NCBI GenBank assembly: GCA_964390335.1
Contig: CAYMHU010000004.1
Coordinates: 1 to 64,000 of the forward strand
Length of the DNA stretch: 64,000 nucleotides
Reading direction: 5' to 3'
From: Granulosicoccus sp964390335
GTDB lineage: Bacteria > Pseudomonadota > Gammaproteobacteria > Granulosicoccales > Granulosicoccaceae
A program made the translations under genes and the position numbers. The notes beneath the pieces were generated by a model, which saw only the letters and a program-made list of their open reading frames with translations, ran no database searches and was not told the DNA's origin. Below are positions 53,752 through 62,119 of the stretch, one piece after another (within the stretch, counting starts at the first letter, position 1; each line of letters begins with the position of its first letter).

Positions 53752-55352
53752 GCGCGGGCGGGCGCTTTTACATCGTCTTCATTCCAATACCCGATTAGTA
53801 CACCTAACTTATCTTCAAGTCCGGTCATGTGTTTGGCGCGTTCTTCAGAAACAGTCTCGCGTTGGCGATATTCTAGTGACCACTCTGCTAACGCCATATG
53901 CATCTCAGTGCATTGCTTTGCATAATCTGGGGACTGGCCAAGATCATTGAATTCATTTGGGTCGTTAGCTAGGTCAAACAACAAGGGCGGGAAGCCCGGT
54001 GCAAAAATATATTTCCATTGTTTGCTTGCGATCATGAAACTGCGGCAATCCAGCGGTTCACGTTCAGTTTTTGGACTGAAAACTTGTTGAGAGTAGTCGT
54101 ATTCACTAATAACGTAGTCACGCCACTGAACCGATTCGTTTTTAAGCAGCGGCATTAATGAGCGACCATCTAAAATATGTTGTGCAACTTCACCACCCCA
54201 ATACTCTATAAATGTGGGTAATAGGTCGATGGCTTCCACCATATGATCTAATTGTGTGCCGCGAGTACTATCGCATGCCGGGTCCGGGTCGCAAACGATG
54301 AGTGGAATTTTTACGGCCGGGTCGTGGAAAAAGTCTTTATCACCCATCCAGTGGTCGCCAAGATAATCGCCATGGTCCGCGGTGAACACGATCATGGTCT
54401 CATCTGTTAAATTGTGCTCTTCAAGAAAAGCCAGCAAGATCCCCAACTGGTCGTCTATCTGTTTTATTAAACCCATATAAGTTGGGATGACCGTTTCGCG
54501 AGCTTCTTCTTTAGAAAATGTTTTTCCCGCAACACGCTCCATAAACAACTTGGCGAGTGGATTGGTATTTTCTAATTCCTGCTCTGAACGGATAACTGGC
54601 TGTACATCTTTCTCGCTGTACATATCGTTATAGGGTGCAGGCGCAATGTACGGCCAGTGTGGTTTGATATAAGACAGGTGTAAAAGCCAAGGCGTTTCAC
54701 CATCGTCTTCAGCCAGAAATTCCATGGCTCGGCGAGTCATATACGGCGTTTCGGAATCCTCGTCGGTGACTCGCGCGGGTTGACGTGCTATATCGTTAAA
54801 AAAACCAGACCTGACCCCGTTGCTTTCATCGACAGAGTTTGCAGCCCAGTGCCATGGATTCGGGTGATCCGAATAGCCTTTGTCGTTTAGGTAATCGTTA
54901 TAACGCACACCGGGTTTTACAACTGAATCCGGGTGAATGCCATCGTCTCGTTCATAAACTTCAAATCCAGCTTCCCGATGATGAACACCGATTAAGCTAT
55001 CGGGTTCAATGCCGAGACGCTCCATACCTTCAGTATCTGCAACCATATGCGTTTTGCCAACTAGCACAGGCTTTACGCCCAGTGGCTTAAGATGATCGCC
55101 GATGTTTTTTTCGCCAATACGTAGCGGTACGAAATTACCGGTAGCGCCGTGTGAAGATACGTAGCGTCCCGTATAGAAACTCATGCGGCTGGGGCCACAT
55201 AGTGGAGACTGGCAAAACGTGTTGTTAAACAACACACCACGTTTTGCCAGTGAGTCGATATTAGGTGTTTTTAAGGTCTCGTGCCCGGCGCAGGACAAGT
55301 AATCCCAACGCAATTGATCGCACATGATGAACAGTACATTCTTACGGGCCAC
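53752..55352 (-). CDS. Sulfatase (formylglycine type I), 3' end lost in a gap
   Basis: 533 residues visible. N-terminal MARKNVLFIMCDQLRWD and the sulfatase signature SPLCGPSRMSFYTGRY with Cys52, the residue oxidised to formylglycine (C-x-P-x-R). Other motifs: GKTHM, FTADHGDYLGDHWMGDKDFFHD, and a YISEYDY-type segment. The fold matches choline-sulfatase and related arylsulfatases; the substrate is not clear. No signal peptide, so it is probably cytoplasmic, which suggests the sulfated substrate is imported first. 21 bp downstream of an SDR. Confidence 0.9.
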
Positions 55353-55373
55353 GAGCTTTCCTTAAGTGAGACG

Positions 55374-56129
55374 TTATAGATTGATCTTGCCGCCATCAAC
55401 ATTGATGGTTTGACCCGTGATGAAATCACTGTCGGGGGTAATCAAAAATAGCAATGAACCTAGTAAATCTTCTGGCAGCATTTCACGCTTAATTGAACGT
55501 GAGCCAACGGTGGGTGCACGAGCCATGTCAAAGCCGTCATTAGCTCGCACGCCCTCACTTTCCGTTAGTCCGGGAGCAATGGCGTTAACCTGGATGTTCT
55601 TTTCACCAAGTTCGCGACCGTGGCATCGTGTTAGTGCTATTACTGCGCCTTTGGACGCTGTGTAGTGCGATAGTCCAGGAGGTCCGTAGTAGAAAGTGCC
55701 TGAGGCAATATTTACAACTTTGCCACCACCGGCTTTCAACATGGTTGGCGCAATCGCTTTCATGACTTTGTGAATGCTCACCACATTTACGTTCATCAAG
55801 CTTTCAAATTCCTCATCAGAGATTTCGAAAAAAGGCTTTGGTTGTAAGGTTGCAAAAATGGCAGCGTTATTAACCATGATGTCTAAACCACCTAACTCGC
55901 CAGTGGCTTTAGCTACCATGGCTTGTAGATCGTCGTTGTTGGTTACATCCACTTTCATGCCTATTGCGGTGCCTCCGGCATCTGTGATTGCTTTGACAGC
56001 ATCGCTGGTGTCTTGTATGTCGGTCACCAGTACTTTGGCACCTTCAGCTGCCATGGCTTTTGCCATCTCTGCACCAATACCTTGCGCAGCTCCGGTAATT
56101 ACAGCGGTTTTATTGTCCAAGCGGCCCAT
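55374..56129 (-). CDS. Short-chain dehydrogenase/reductase
   Basis: 251 residues of the classical SDR type: TGAAQGIGAEMA, VTDIQD (acidic end of beta-2, favouring NAD), NNAAIFA, catalytic Ser in NIASGTFYYG, YTASKGAV. It lies in an operon-like run between a GST upstream and a sulfatase downstream. Oxidation of an alcohol made by sulfate removal would fit but is inference. Confidence 0.92.
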   Translation of the reverse strand: MGRLDNKTAVITGAAQGIGAEMAKAMAAEGAKVLVTDIQDTSDAVKAITDAGGTAIGMKVDVTNNDDLQAMVAKATGELGGLDIMVNNAAIFATLQPKPFFEISDEEFESLMNVNVVSIHKVMKAIAPTMLKAGGGKVVNIASGTFYYGPPGLSHYTASKGAVIALTRCHGRELGEKNIQVNAIAPGLTESEGVRANDGFDMARAPTVGSRSIKREMLPEDLLGSLLFLITPDSDFITGQTINVDGGKINL

Positions 56130-56186
56130 GGGCTTCTCCTGTTTAATTGTTTAGTTGAATTTGTTTGATGAATAAATCGGAATAAA

Positions 56187-57008
56187 TTAGATTTTGATAT
56201 CCAGTATCTTCGCAACCTCGGGCCAGCTCATAGCGCCGTTCTCACGCAAGTCATTGGTTAAGTGCTCAGGTACCCAATCGATAAAACATTTTTTAAAGTT
56301 GGGTAGCGCTTCTATGCGCTTAAACCAGGCATCAACGTTTGGTAAACGTCCGTTCTCCCACATGCCACGCATGGACATCATGGCCAAACGATTCACGTAG
56401 GGAGTTAATGAAATGTCGGCAATAGAGAATTTGTTACCGACTAGCCATTCGCTACCGTCTTTTAATGCGTCTTCCATTTTGAATAAGTAGGAATCGTAGA
56501 GCTTTATTTTTTCGGTAGCCCCCGGTGCTTCAAAACCATAGCGTACAAAGCCATCCTTCTGACTTTTCCAATCGGATGTGACAGATTGGGATGGCGTTGA
56601 TGCCAGAAACTCCTTAACGCCATCAGGGCCAAGATTTTTCAACACGGTATGTCGATGAGAGCACACAAAGGTGACAGCGCCACACGCAGGGTGTAAGTCT
56701 TCATCTACTGACTTTGTCCAATAACGTGCTTGAGCACGTTCCCACGGGTCGCTCGGGTGTACAGCCGATTCAGGTTCTATTTGATCAAGGTACTCGATGA
56801 TGACGGTACTATCTGGTATGACTAAGTCGTTGTGCACCAGCGTGGGCACAACGCCTTTTGGATTCAGCTTCAGATAATCCGGATCAAACTGTTCACCTTT
56901 AAGGATGTCAATGTAGACACCCTCCCATTCAAGGTTCTTTTCAGCCATAGCAAAGCGTACTTTGGCAGCACAAACTGAGCTGCCGTGGTGGTATAAAGTG
57001 AAACTCAT
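56187..57008 (-). CDS. Glutathione S-transferase family protein (first of two in the operon)
   Basis: 273 residues from ATG 57008. N-terminal thioredoxin-like domain FTLYHHGSSVCAAKVRFA, the cis-Pro GVVPTLVHNDLVIPDSTVIIEYLD, and a C-terminal helical domain with WLVGNKFSIADISL. Its start overlaps the ALDH stop (ATGA), so it is coupled to it. The KVRFAMAEKNLEWE layout resembles LigF/LigE-type beta-etherase and other bacterial GSTs. Confidence 0.88.
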   Translation of the reverse strand: MSFTLYHHGSSVCAAKVRFAMAEKNLEWEGVYIDILKGEQFDPDYLKLNPKGVVPTLVHNDLVIPDSTVIIEYLDQIEPESAVHPSDPWERAQARYWTKSVDEDLHPACGAVTFVCSHRHTVLKNLGPDGVKEFLASTPSQSVTSDWKSQKDGFVRYGFEAPGATEKIKLYDSYLFKMEDALKDGSEWLVGNKFSIADISLTPYVNRLAMMSMRGMWENGRLPNVDAWFKRIEALPNFKKCFIDWVPEHLTNDLRENGAMSWPEVAKILDIKI

Positions 57009-58444
57009 AGCTGCACGGTCACCCATTTAAGTTCTGTCATTGCTTCAAGGTCGGCGTCAGTACCTTCACGCCCCGCACCGCTTTCACCATTACCACCAAA
57101 AGGCACGTGGGCTTCATCGTGAATAGTTGGGCCGTTGATATGGCACATGCCAGCACCAATGTTCTGTGCAAAATGCATTGCTTTGTTGATGTCTTGAGTG
57201 AAAATGGCTGACGACAATCCGAACTCAGTGTCGTTGGCTTTCTCCAAGCCCTCTTCATAACTGTCTATGGGATAAATGGACGTAACCGGCCCGAAGGTTT
57301 CAGTGCGGCATAGCGTCATGTCTTCGCTAACGTCTGTTAATAAGGTCGGTTGGCAGCGATTGCCTTCCCATTCACCACCGACTGCGACTGTTGCGCCTTT
57401 TGCAACGGCATCCTCAATATGCGATTTAACGCGTTCGCGTTGACGCTCGGAAATAATAGGCGCAATTACCGTGTTGGGGTCACGTAGATCTCCCATGCCC
57501 ACTTTGGACGCCACCATCGAGAATCTTTTAACGAATTCGTCATAGATAGGACGCTCTACATAAAAGCGACTGGACGCTATACATGCCTGGCCGCCGTACA
57601 TAAAAATTGATCTGGCCACCAGTGGCATGGCTTTTTCAAGATCAGCATCGGCAAGTACCACCGTTGGGCTTTTGCCACCCAGCTCCAGCGTATTAGGGGT
57701 TTTGTTCTTTGCACAGATTTCAATGATGTGTTGGCCAACTACCGAGGATCCGGTGAAAGACACGAAGTCGATATCTTTACTGCTGGTAAGGTCATCGCCA
57801 ATCTCATGACCCAATCCTGTGACCACGTTGAGTGTGCCATCCGGGAATCCAGCTTCCTTAATGATTTCAGCAAACAGCATAGAAATGTGCGGTGACATCT
57901 CTGATGGCAGATGTACCACGGTATTGCCGACAGCTAGCGCGTTGGAGATGAGGCGCGTGATTTTTATGAGTGGCACATTGAACGGGGTAATGATGGCAAC
58001 AACACCCAATGGTGCGCGGATGGTCATGGAAAATTTTCCGGGCGCATCGGAAGGCAGTGTTTCACCGCGCACGTTACGGCACATGCCAGCAGCAGCTCGC
58101 ACCATCGACAAGCCTTTATTAAATTCGAACATGGCTTTTTGAATGGGCGAACCAATCTCGTCAATCAAACAATCGATAAAAGCGCCTTTTCGCTCTTCCA
58201 TCAGTTCTGCCACGCGCAGCAACATACGTTCTCGCTCTGAGGGTAGCGTTTTGGCAAAGCCTGGAAAGGCTGCTCGCGCGGCAGCAATTGCTTTACGCAT
58301 ATCGTCGCCGGTACCGTGTGCCGCATAGCAATAGACACTGTCGTCTAGCGGGTTCAGTACTTCGAAGGTTTTACCATTACTGGAATTGGTCCACTCACCG
58401 CCTATCCAATGTTGCAGGGTAGTAAATTCTGTTTTTGCGTCCAT
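57005..58444 (-). CDS. NAD(P)-dependent aldehyde dehydrogenase
   Basis: 479 residues with intact residues: Asn156 (IITPFNVPLIK), Glu254 (LELGGKSPTV) and Cys288 (GGQACIASSRF). The overall pattern resembles salicylaldehyde/vanillin-type ALDHs (IRAPLGVVAIITPFN). Part of the minus-strand operon after dctM; overlaps the GST gene. Confidence 0.92.
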   Translation of the reverse strand: MDAKTEFTTLQHWIGGEWTNSSNGKTFEVLNPLDDSVYCYAAHGTGDDMRKAIAAARAAFPGFAKTLPSERERMLLRVAELMEERKGAFIDCLIDEIGSPIQKAMFEFNKGLSMVRAAAGMCRNVRGETLPSDAPGKFSMTIRAPLGVVAIITPFNVPLIKITRLISNALAVGNTVVHLPSEMSPHISMLFAEIIKEAGFPDGTLNVVTGLGHEIGDDLTSSKDIDFVSFTGSSVVGQHIIEICAKNKTPNTLELGGKSPTVVLADADLEKAMPLVARSIFMYGGQACIASSRFYVERPIYDEFVKRFSMVASKVGMGDLRDPNTVIAPIISERQRERVKSHIEDAVAKGATVAVGGEWEGNRCQPTLLTDVSEDMTLCRTETFGPVTSIYPIDSYEEGLEKANDTEFGLSSAIFTQDINKAMHFAQNIGAGMCHINGPTIHDEAHVPFGGNGESGAGREGTDADLEAMTELKWVTVQL

Positions 58445-58473
58445 TGTGGTCTCCTATTTATTCATTACGGTCG

Positions 58474-59562
58474 CTAATTCCCCACCAGTTTTTGCGGTAG
58501 GTATAAAGCNNNNNNNNNNNNNNNNNNNNNNNNNNNNNNNNNNNNNNNNNNNNNNNNNNNNNNNNNNNNNNNNNNNNNNNNNNNNNNNNNNNNNNNNNNN
58601 NNNNNNNNNGACATAAATGGGATAAACACAAATGCGCCAATGATGATTAAAAATACAGTGGCTGTTGTATTCATGGTTTGCAATACCACTGTGCGCATCG
58701 ATATGAGATTTAATGAGCGGCGCATCAAGGCCACACAAAAAGTTAAAAATGCACCGACTGACGACGCTTCTACCGGCGTAAAAAAGCCGGTGTACATGCC
58801 ACCAATGGTTATGCCTACAACTGCAAATATTGGAATAGCTTGCTTTAGCGACTCCATGCGTTCTGCTCGATTCGATTTCTCTCCCTTGGGGCCGGCACTT
58901 GGGTTTCTGGTAACAGTTAGTAATATGGCGCCAATGAACAGCAGCGTGAGCATAATGCCCGGAATAATGCCTGCCATGAACAGTCGACCAATGGACTGTT
59001 CGGTGAGCACTGCATAGATGATCATGCCTCCCGAGGGTGGGATTAAGAATCCAAGTGTTCCTCCGGCGGCAACAGATCCGGTGGATAGTGCATCGTCATA
59101 TTTGTATTTTCTCATCTCCGGCAGCGCCACGCGTCCCATGGTGACGGCAGACGCAAGTGATGAGCCGGACAATGCAGCAAACCCTGCGCATGCTGCAATA
59201 GTTGCAGAAGCGAGACCGCCGCGAAGGTGTCCCATCCAACGATAGGCTGCTCTAAATAAATCGTTAGACATGCCTGAAACGCCAGCAAGACTGCCCATCA
59301 AAATAAACATGGGAATAACCAGCAAATTAAAATTGGATGCTGCTTCGAAGGTTTCGCCGGCAATATTTGAATAGGCTGTTTTCCAGCCACGAGCCCAAGC
59401 TTGTTCCGAGCTCATGCCAATAGAAATAAATTTAGTGGCTGTTGCTACGATTGTGCCTACAAATCCGACGCCCAACATTGATAAAGCCACAGGCATTCGT
59501 AACGCTAGCAATATAAATAGAACCAGGAGCCCTATGATGCCTATCATTGTTAAGCTGATCAT
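58474..59562 (-). CDS. dctM: TRAP transporter large permease DctM, interrupted by a gap
   Basis: 317 residues are seen before the gap and 11 after it, in a family usually near 430 residues, so about 100 residues (roughly 300 bp) are missing although the N run is 100. Visible: MGSLAGVSGMSNDLFRAAYRWMGHLRGG (ends MGSLAG and RWMGHLRGG), GSSLASAVTMGRVALPEM, GGTLGFLIPPSGGMIIYA. Imports a substrate with DctQ and DctP. Starts 4 nt inside dctQ (ATGA). Confidence 0.9.
   Translation of the reverse strand: MISLTMIGIIGLLVLFILLALRMPVALSMLGVGFVGTIVATATKFISIGMSSEQAWARGWKTAYSNIAGETFEAASNFNLLVIPMFILMGSLAGVSGMSNDLFRAAYRWMGHLRGGLASATIAACAGFAALSGSSLASAVTMGRVALPEMRKYKYDDALSTGSVAAGGTLGFLIPPSGGMIIYAVLTEQSIGRLFMAGIIPGIMLTLLFIGAILLTVTRNPSAGPKGEKSNRAERMESLKQAIPIFAVVGITIGGMYTGFFTPVEASSVGAFLTFCVALMRRSLNLISMRTVVLQTMNTTATVFLIIIGAFVFIPFMXXXXXXXXXXXXXXXXXXXXXXXXXXXXXXXXXXALYLPQKLVGN
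58510..58609. other. Assembly gap of 100 N inside dctM
   Basis: The DctM domain expected here is longer than 100 bp, so the gap length is a placeholder. The left and right flanks share no obvious sequence. Confidence 0.85.
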
Positions 59563-60113
59563 AGGTCGGTTCCTACATTAATAATTTCTACATGGTCGTG
59601 ACGGGCGATCTGCCAGATATCGAGTAGTAGGAACACAGCGTATAGCCCGATGGATACCGACAACAAATAGTAAAATGGTTCGTAAGAAATCAACAGCTGT
59701 TGGGTGGATTCACCAAATTTATCGGCTTTGGTGCCGGACTCCCAAAGCCGCCACGACATAATGCTGAGTAAGCCAATACCGAGTAACTTCACGAACACCT
59801 TCGACCATTTTGCAAATGCTTTCGACATCCGTGATTCCATGACTTCTATTTCTATGTGTGCGCCTGTACGAGCGCCAAAAGGCACAGATAAAGCAACGAT
59901 GACAACCAGCGACAATAACAAAATATCTTCCGCGCCTTGAATCGGAGAGTTCATTGCTTTACGCATAATCAGTACATTGAAGACGCAGAATATCGTCATG
60001 AACGCGAGCGTTACTCCTCCTGTAATAAGCGATACCCATAACAACACTTTGTCTATCACTTTGATGACAGGAGGCAGTTTGCTTTCAGTTGCGTTTAAAT
60101 TGTTTTCGCTCAT
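59559..60113 (-). CDS. dctQ: TRAP transporter small permease DctQ
   Basis: 184 residues with four hydrophobic helices and the family pattern (SLITGGVTLAFMTIFCVFNVLIMR, given by its ends SLITGG and NVLIMR; GAEDILLLSLVVIVALSVPFGA; TGAHIEIEV). Forms the membrane unit with DctM; dctP is 2 kb away at 62120-63151 on the same strand. Confidence 0.92.
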   Translation of the reverse strand: MSENNLNATESKLPPVIKVIDKVLLWVSLITGGVTLAFMTIFCVFNVLIMRKAMNSPIQGAEDILLLSLVVIVALSVPFGARTGAHIEIEVMESRMSKAFAKWSKVFVKLLGIGLLSIMSWRLWESGTKADKFGESTQQLLISYEPFYYLLSVSIGLYAVFLLLDIWQIARHDHVEIINVGTDL

Positions 60114-60148
60114 TTAAAGTTCAGCGCTCGGTAAGTTATTTCTGCTGA

Positions 60149-60913
60149 TTAAACTTTAGAGAAATCGGCGCACCAATCGAGAACGCCTTTTTTATAACTA
60201 TCGCGTTCATTAAATGTGGCAGCCCATCGGCTTATGTTTGGATAGTCTTTAAAGGGATAGCCACATCCGATCAAGACAAAATGCACTGGTATCCATGAAA
60301 TATCAGCTAAGGTAAATTTATCTCCCATGATCCAATCATTACCTTCCAATGCATTTTCAAGCTTATCGAAACACTCTTTGAGAATGCGCTTCGATTCAAT
60401 AAGCTGTTCAGATTGCAGTTCGTTTTCACCCGCATGTTTTGCGTGAAAATTTTTTAGTTCTTCATTCTTTTGCAGTTTGTTGTACTTCGCTTCTTCTTCA
60501 GCCGTTTTCTTTACTTTCTTTTGGATGATGGTGGCGTACACGTAGGGTTTTATTGCCGGTACATGAATTGATGCAGCCAACTGCAGCCATTCCAACATCT
60601 CGTCTTGCTGATCTGCAGGCCTTAGCGCTGGTTCCGGGTAGGTTAAGTCGAGATAGTCGATGATATCGTTCGACTCAATATGCACTACGCCATCATGTAC
60701 CAAGGTGGGTACCAAACCGTTGGGATTGATACCGAAGTAGTCGTCCGAGATATTTTCCTTTTTCCGAAGATCTAAATGGTGGCTGGTCCAGTCCAAGCCT
60801 TTTTCTTCCAATGTCATGCGAACGCGCATCGAGCAATTGGAAATGTCGCCGTGATACAGGTGCAAACCACGAAGTTCAGTCACCGCTGTATTTGATGGGT
60901 TAACTATCGCCAT
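60149..60913 (-). CDS. Glutathione S-transferase family protein (second)
   Basis: 254 residues from ATG 60913. N-terminal GLHLYHGDISNCSMRVRMTLEEKGLDW and GLVPTLVHDGVVHIESNDIIDYLD; helical C-domain with WIMGDKFTLADISW. Differs from the 56187-57008 GST but has the same architecture. Its start overlaps the stop of a small Cys-rich ORF by one base (TAATG), indicating coupled translation. Catalytic residue may be Ser in SNCS. Confidence 0.88.
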   Translation of the reverse strand: MAIVNPSNTAVTELRGLHLYHGDISNCSMRVRMTLEEKGLDWTSHHLDLRKKENISDDYFGINPNGLVPTLVHDGVVHIESNDIIDYLDLTYPEPALRPADQQDEMLEWLQLAASIHVPAIKPYVYATIIQKKVKKTAEEEAKYNKLQKNEELKNFHAKHAGENELQSEQLIESKRILKECFDKLENALEGNDWIMGDKFTLADISWIPVHFVLIGCGYPFKDYPNISRWAATFNERDSYKKGVLDWCADFSKV

Positions 60914-61098
60914 TATTCTTGAATCTCCGGATGAGAGCGAGTGCACACTTGTCCACAGCGGCAGGGCTTGTCTTGTGGTTCAATAACCAGCGGTAGGGAG
61001 GAAGTGCTGCCTTCGGTAGAGCAGCACGGCTGTCTAATGCTGGCACATTGGGCATAATTGACCGATTTCATGGCATTTCTGTGGTAGTCAAAAGTCAT
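60913..61098 (-). CDS. Small cysteine-rich protein coupled to a GST gene
   Basis: 61 residues from 61098 (or 52 from ATG 61071). Contains seven or so Cys in a compact pattern: QCASIRQPCCSTEGS, then KPCRCGQVCTRSHPEIQE. This could bind a metal or Fe-S cluster. It is followed by the GST start overlapping by one base, which argues it is translated. No family recognised. A candidate regulator site (TTGG-ATC-CCAA) lies 4 bp upstream of the first possible start. Confidence 0.55.
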   Translation of the reverse strand: MTFDYHRNAMKSVNYAQCASIRQPCCSTEGSTSSLPLVIEPQDKPCRCGQVCTRSHPEIQE

Positions 61099-61101
61099 TT
61101 A

Positions 61102-61112
61102 TTGGATCCCAA
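61102..61112. promoter_or_regulatory. Candidate operator TTGG-ATC-CCAA near the operon start
   Basis: Inverted arms TTGG and CCAA with a 3-bp spacer. A matching half-palindrome with the same GGATCC core occurs at 61257-61267 before the FCD regulator. Confidence 0.45.
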
Positions 61113-61233
61113 AGCATGTGTCGCTCAAGATTCTGAATTTACGCTAGACCAGACTAAAAAACCATAGTTTCTCAGGTTTATATTGATTTTTTGCGGGTTT
61201 AGGTTGAAATATACGGTTAGGATGTTAGCGAGC

Positions 61234-61267
61234 TTTGGATCTCGGAAAAGTCAGTATGGGATCCAAA
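61234..61267. promoter_or_regulatory. Inverted TTTGGATC / GATCCAAA sites upstream of the FCD regulator
   Basis: TTTGGATC (61234-61241) and GATCCAAA (61260-61267) are perfect inverted repeats separated by 18 bp, 33-67 bp upstream of the regulator ATG. Consistent with autoregulation by a GntR-type dimer pair. Confidence 0.5.
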
Positions 61268-61300
61268 AAAAGGAAAATACGCGAAATTTGAGGGCAAAAC

Positions 61301-62056
61301 ATGAGTTCGATTGACTCCGCGTTGGCGGACACCATTCGACAGGACATAATCGGCGGGTCCTACGAGCATGGCGCGCGCATTACTGAAGCAAAGTTGTGTG
61401 ATTGGCACAAGGTGTCCCGTACGCCTGTCCGTTTGGCACTTCGGCGCCTTGAGCAAGAGGGCATGATTCGCAAGAGTGATAGCCGAGGCTATATTGTTGA
61501 AGAAATCACGGTGGATGATATTCGACAGGCCGTGCAGGTTAGAGGTCATTTGGAGAGCCTGGCTGCCCGATTGATGGCGCAGGCAGAAAACCCAAAAGCA
61601 GCGCTCGATGCTATGGCGCAGGCCGTGGAGCGAATGGATGCATTGATCGAATTAAAACGACTTGATGATGAAACCATAAGAAACATGCATGCGGCTAACG
61701 TTTTATTTCATAAATCTATTTTGGACGGTTGCAACAACAGTTATGTCGAATTTACGTGCAATCAGATTAGTCACTTGCCGATGTTAGCAGCGGGCTCTAT
61801 GGTTTTTGATCGGGACGCGATAAATAAGAAAGCCGATATAGACAAATCAATTCTGCGTTTGCAAATTGGTAACTCGCAACACCGCATAATTTATGAAGCA
61901 ATTGAAGCTCGTGATGCGGTAAGAGCTGAAGGAATGATGCGCGAACACTCAAATACAATGATTGAATACATTGGCACTTTTGAGCAGCGTAACAAAAAGC
62001 TGACTGTTCGGGATCTGGTTAGTTATTCAGTACAAAGCAACGATTCGGAAGATTAA
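61301..62056 (+). CDS. GntR-family regulator with FCD domain
   Basis: 251 residues. Winged helix: IRQDIIGGSYEHGARITEAKLCDW, recognition helix VSRTPVRLALRRLEQEGMI and wing SDSRGYIVEE. C-terminal FCD domain (about 85-235) has the metal-binding pattern DEx...H positions (ANVLFHKSIL, LQIGNSQHRIIYEAI, AEGMMREHSN) typical of FadR-type sensors. Divergent from the GST/TRAP/ALDH operon and convergent with dctP, so it probably controls uptake and breakdown of their substrate. Confidence 0.92.
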   Translation: MSSIDSALADTIRQDIIGGSYEHGARITEAKLCDWHKVSRTPVRLALRRLEQEGMIRKSDSRGYIVEEITVDDIRQAVQVRGHLESLAARLMAQAENPKAALDAMAQAVERMDALIELKRLDDETIRNMHAANVLFHKSILDGCNNSYVEFTCNQISHLPMLAAGSMVFDRDAINKKADIDKSILRLQIGNSQHRIIYEAIEARDAVRAEGMMREHSNTMIEYIGTFEQRNKKLTVRDLVSYSVQSNDSED

Positions 62057-62077
62057 AGCTGCTGCCAAAAATGGAAG

Positions 62078-62113
62078 GCCAGGGCTGTGCGGCCCCGGCT
62101 GTATTTTCTTATT
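62078..62113. terminator. Intrinsic terminator between regulator and dctP
   Basis: GCCAGGGC (62078-62085) and GCCCCGGC (62092-62099) with one A-C mismatch and a 6-nt loop, followed by TGTATTTTC. Lies 22 bp after the regulator stop. Upstream A-run may serve the other strand. Confidence 0.7.
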
Positions 62114-62119
62114 TAGTAT

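Noticed and set aside
58474..58509. Evidence that dctM is intact because the frame is continuous through the gap
   Set aside because: With 100 placeholder N the frame match is chance; about 100 residues are missing.
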